Positions 61,946 to 64,000 of a DNA stretch of 64,000 bases are shown in pieces; positions within the stretch are counted from its first letter, which is position 1, and every line of letters begins with the position of its first letter. Below the pieces are notes generated by a model. That model was not told where the DNA came from and ran no database searches. It saw nothing but the letters and a program-made list of their open reading frames with translations. Origin of the DNA: CAYVIB01 sp964451365 (lineage in GTDB: Bacteria; Pseudomonadota; Gammaproteobacteria; Pseudomonadales; Cellvibrionaceae); assembly GCA_964451365.1 (NCBI GenBank), contig CAYVIB010000005.1, positions 62,001-126,000 of the forward strand, read 5' to 3'. The position numbers were made by a program, and so were the translations under genes.

Positions 61946-62476
61946 TCAGTTGCCGTAGGTATGTTGGGTAATTGTCAGTTCATTATTTTTCTGCGAAAAA
62001 TCCAGTTGCTTCAGCACGCTCATTCCCAGCAGTATTTCATTGCCGCTCATACCTGGATTAATGGCGGCGCGAACATCATGTAGAATTATTGGCCCCAGTT
62101 GCAGCTCGTTGATTGTGGTGGCGCGAACTTCAACAATACCATTTGCAGTCGTAACGGGAAATCTGGCGCCGGGTTCCAACCGTAATTTTTCCGTCAGATT
62201 TTCCGGAATCGCAACCTGGGTGGCGCCGGTGTCCAACATGAAGGTCACCTGTTCGCCATTTATTTTACCGGATGAAACGTAGTGTCCGAAGCGGTTTCTT
62301 TCCAGCACAACCGTACGCGCCTGGCTCGTAACCACGCTTTTCGCGGACATATTTGGGTTGTACTGCTTTTCCTCCCACCGGCCAAACAAAAGTACCAGGA
62401 CAATTAGTACAAGTATCCAGCTAATGGTTAACATTGTCTTGCCGATAGCCTTGCCGGGTGGGGTTTCTTCGCTCAT
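61946..62476 (-). CDS. Membrane-anchored retropepsin-like aspartic protease (TIGR02281-type)
   Basis: 176 residues: one TM helix (about 12-32) and a clan AA aspartic protease domain (about 65-170). The active motif is FMLDTGATQVAIP, and the later GNEILLGMSVLKQLDF is typical of the family. One such domain gives half a site, so it should act as a dimer, probably in the periplasm. Substrate is unknown. Upstream of nadC and probably co-transcribed with it. Confidence 0.85.
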   Translation of the reverse strand: MSEETPPGKAIGKTMLTISWILVLIVLVLLFGRWEEKQYNPNMSAKSVVTSQARTVVLERNRFGHYVSSGKINGEQVTFMLDTGATQVAIPENLTEKLRLEPGARFPVTTANGIVEVRATTINELQLGPIILHDVRAAINPGMSGNEILLGMSVLKQLDFSQKNNELTITQHTYGN

Positions 62477-62724
62477 ACTCGGTGGTTTATAACTCGCACG
62501 ATTTTAAAATTTAAGAATACTTTCAAACGCTTATATCAGATTGACTATTTTGAAGTCAAAATTTCCACATGGTTCACACTTTTGTATTAAGACTATGATA
62601 AATTTCGCGAACTGGCTTTCTGGGACTGGGCGTGCCGGTCAATTGAATTATACTTACAACACGCATATAAGCAGGTCTCAGAGGCATCGCTGGCTATCTG
62701 AACTGGTAGATGAGGAGGTTGTTG

Positions 62725-64000
62725 GTGCCTGACAAAGCAAAAAATATTCAATCCCCCAAGGTGGTACGCCTGGAACCCGAAAGCCAACGGCTTACCCGGG
62801 CGCGGCTCGCCCGGTTGCCCGCACCTGTTCACGCCATCCACGAAAAAGCCAAGCAATTATTGGCCGTTCGCCTGAAAAGTTTTTTTGACCGCGCGGACGA
62901 TTCCTTGTTCGAACTGGCGGACAAAGCCCATTCCAACCAGGAACAGAACCTGTTCTTCGATTCCATGCGCGAAGTCCGTGTACAGCGTCGCGGTATTGAA
63001 AAGCGCTTTATCCAGATGATCGACGAAGCCTTCGCCGCACTGGCATCGGCGGATCGTGGTGACGACTCCGTTCCGGTTCTGGAAGATACATTCTCCCTTG
63101 ATGACACACTGAATGTCGATGCCTTGTCGCTGGTGAACAACGACGACCTGGAAGAGATGGTGGCGATGGAATCCACCGTTTCCCGCGCCAACACGGATTA
63201 CGGTGAGGCGGTCCAGCAGATTTCACTGCGCCTTGACAGCCTGGTGCCGGTCAAGGTTTACCAAAAGAATAACCCCCTGGGCCCGGATGTTCTCTGTGCC
63301 TCTTTTATGGCCCAGGCGAAGAAGCTGGATGTGGACATCAAGGCCAAACTGGTCCTGTTCAAATTGTTTGACAAGGTGGTTATCGGCGATCTTGGTAGCC
63401 TGTACAGCACCATCAATCAATTGTTGATTGACCACAATGTGCTGCCATCATTGTCCGCGAAGCAGTATCGCCAGCGCCAGAGCCCGGCTACCTCCAATAC
63501 CCAGCAACCTCACAATTCCGGTCCCACGGTCACCATCACCACCGGGGCTGCGGGTGGCGCTGGCGGTCAGATTAATGCCGAAGTGCTCGCCACTCTTCAA
63601 AATTTGTTTGGCGACCAGCTGAATGGTGGCACGCAGGTAAGTGCAAGCACCGGCAATGGGCTGTTGAGCCTGTTGTCTTTCGCCCAGAAGTTACCTGTGC
63701 CGCCGACCCGGTCCGCTGCCGGAATCGATGTTCGCGGGCTTCTCGATGAAATCCAGCGCCGCAAGGGAGTGAATGCACAGATAGGCCGTGTTGACGAGGA
63801 GACAATAAACCTGGTCAACATGCTGTTTGACTTTATCCTGGAAGATCGCAACCTGGCGTTGCCGATGAAGGCCCTGATCAGCCGGATGCAAATTCCGATT
63901 GTTAAAGTGGCGATCGTGGACAAAAGCTTTTTCACCCGCGGCGGCCATTCGGCCCGGCGCCTGCTGAATGAAATGGCTTCGGCCGCGATGGGTTGGCAGG
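62725..64000 (+). CDS. DUF1631 family protein, second copy (cut by window edge)
   Basis: 425 codons visible, open at the right edge. Starts with GTG at 62725 (VPDKAKNIQSP) after a strong GAGGAGG six bases upstream. It contains the family helices DSLFELADKAHSNQEQNLFF, a Gly/Ala/Thr-rich linker (about 250-290), and the shared central blocks FILEDRNLALPMKALISRMQ, IPIVKVAVVDKSFF and HSARRLLNEMAS, which align with the protein at 6327. It is a distant paralog of that protein. Function is unknown. The first 248 bases before it hold only a 6-base inverted pair TTGACT/AGTCAA (62541-62559). Confidence 0.85.
   Translation, partial: MPDKAKNIQSPKVVRLEPESQRLTRARLARLPAPVHAIHEKAKQLLAVRLKSFFDRADDSLFELADKAHSNQEQNLFFDSMREVRVQRRGIEKRFIQMIDEAFAALASADRGDDSVPVLEDTFSLDDTLNVDALSLVNNDDLEEMVAMESTVSRANTDYGEAVQQISLRLDSLVPVKVYQKNNPLGPDVLCASFMAQAKKLDVDIKAKLVLFKLFDKVVIGDLGSLYSTINQLLIDHNVLPSLSAKQYRQRQSPATSNTQQPHNSGPTVTITTGAAGGAGGQINAEVLATLQNLFGDQLNGGTQVSASTGNGLLSLLSFAQKLPVPPTRSAAGIDVRGLLDEIQRRKGVNAQIGRVDEETINLVNMLFDFILEDRNLALPMKALISRMQIPIVKVAIVDKSFFTRGGHSARRLLNEMASAAMGWQ

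Noticed and set aside
1..64000. CRISPR arrays, tRNA/rRNA genes, prophage, toxin-antitoxin or other defence genes
   Set aside because: I looked for regular spacer repeats, tRNA cloverleaf motifs and recognizable phage, transposase or defence proteins and saw none.

Overview
The window looks like chromosomal DNA of a gammaproteobacterium close to the Cellvibrionaceae/Pseudomonas group. Several blocks keep the gene order I know from Pseudomonas: lpxC - M23 peptidase - secA - argJ; rnpB close to mraZ; yacG - coaE - pilD - pilC - pilB / pilA - nadC; and thiD - thiE - hemL. Base composition is moderately GC-rich in the housekeeping blocks and clearly AT-richer in 17.7-22.6 kb. I see no tRNA, rRNA, CRISPR array, prophage or transposase gene. 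Most of the window is core genome. The organism assignment is inference from synteny and protein resemblance only.

Layout. (1) 0-9 kb: start of dsbD (-), then a lipoprotein, a LapD-like degenerate GGDEF/EAL receptor, a PCu(A)C copper chaperone and a DUF2333 protein (+); a PfkB-type kinase (-); a DUF1631 protein overlapping a PilZ protein (+). (2) 8.9-9.2 kb: a palindromic element bounded by 11-bp direct repeats. (3) 9.2-14.3 kb (-): clc - hemJ - thiD-like - thiE - hemL. (4) 14.4-17.6 kb (+): argC, DUF6776, bactofilin, erpA, then RNase P RNA. (5) 17.8-22.4 kb: an AT-rich segment with an unknown secreted protein (-), about 1.1 kb of noncoding DNA and a TonB-dependent receptor (+). (6) 22.6-40.7 kb: a complete division/cell-wall cluster, mraZ rsmH ftsL ftsI murE murF mraY murD ftsW murG murC ddl ftsQ ftsA ftsZ lpxC, led by a promoter and 10-bp-periodic GTGG operator repeats. 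(7) 41-47 kb: M23 peptidase, secA, argJ and a Nudix/ThiE-like fusion. (8) 47.1-54.4 kb: an XRE/DUF2083 regulator divergent from glcB - aceA - pckA, a compact glyoxylate-bypass plus gluconeogenesis locus with palindromic operator candidates. (9) 54.5-62.5 kb: yacG, coaE, pilD, pilC, pilB (-), pilA (+) with a sigma-54-like promoter, a TfpX/TfpZ accessory protein, nadC and a retropepsin-like protease. (10) 62.7 kb to the edge: a second DUF1631 protein, cut by the window end.

How the genes fit together. The mur/fts genes make lipid II and the divisome. FtsA/FtsZ drive the ring, LpxC commits to lipid A, and M23 and SecA serve the envelope. glcB/aceA/pckA allow growth on acetate or fatty acids by bypassing decarboxylation and returning C4 carbon to phosphoenolpyruvate; the divergent regulator very probably controls them. 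pilABCD and TfpZ build type IV pili. The LapD-like receptor and the PilZ protein are candidates for cyclic-di-GMP-dependent surface behaviour.

I did not find a convincing new multi-gene system. The observations most worth following are the palindromic element at 8948-9195, the regulator and operators of the glyoxylate locus, the ThiD-like protein without its usual catalytic motif, the metabolic Nudix/ThiE-like fusion with lost ThiE residues, and the segment between rnpB and mraZ.
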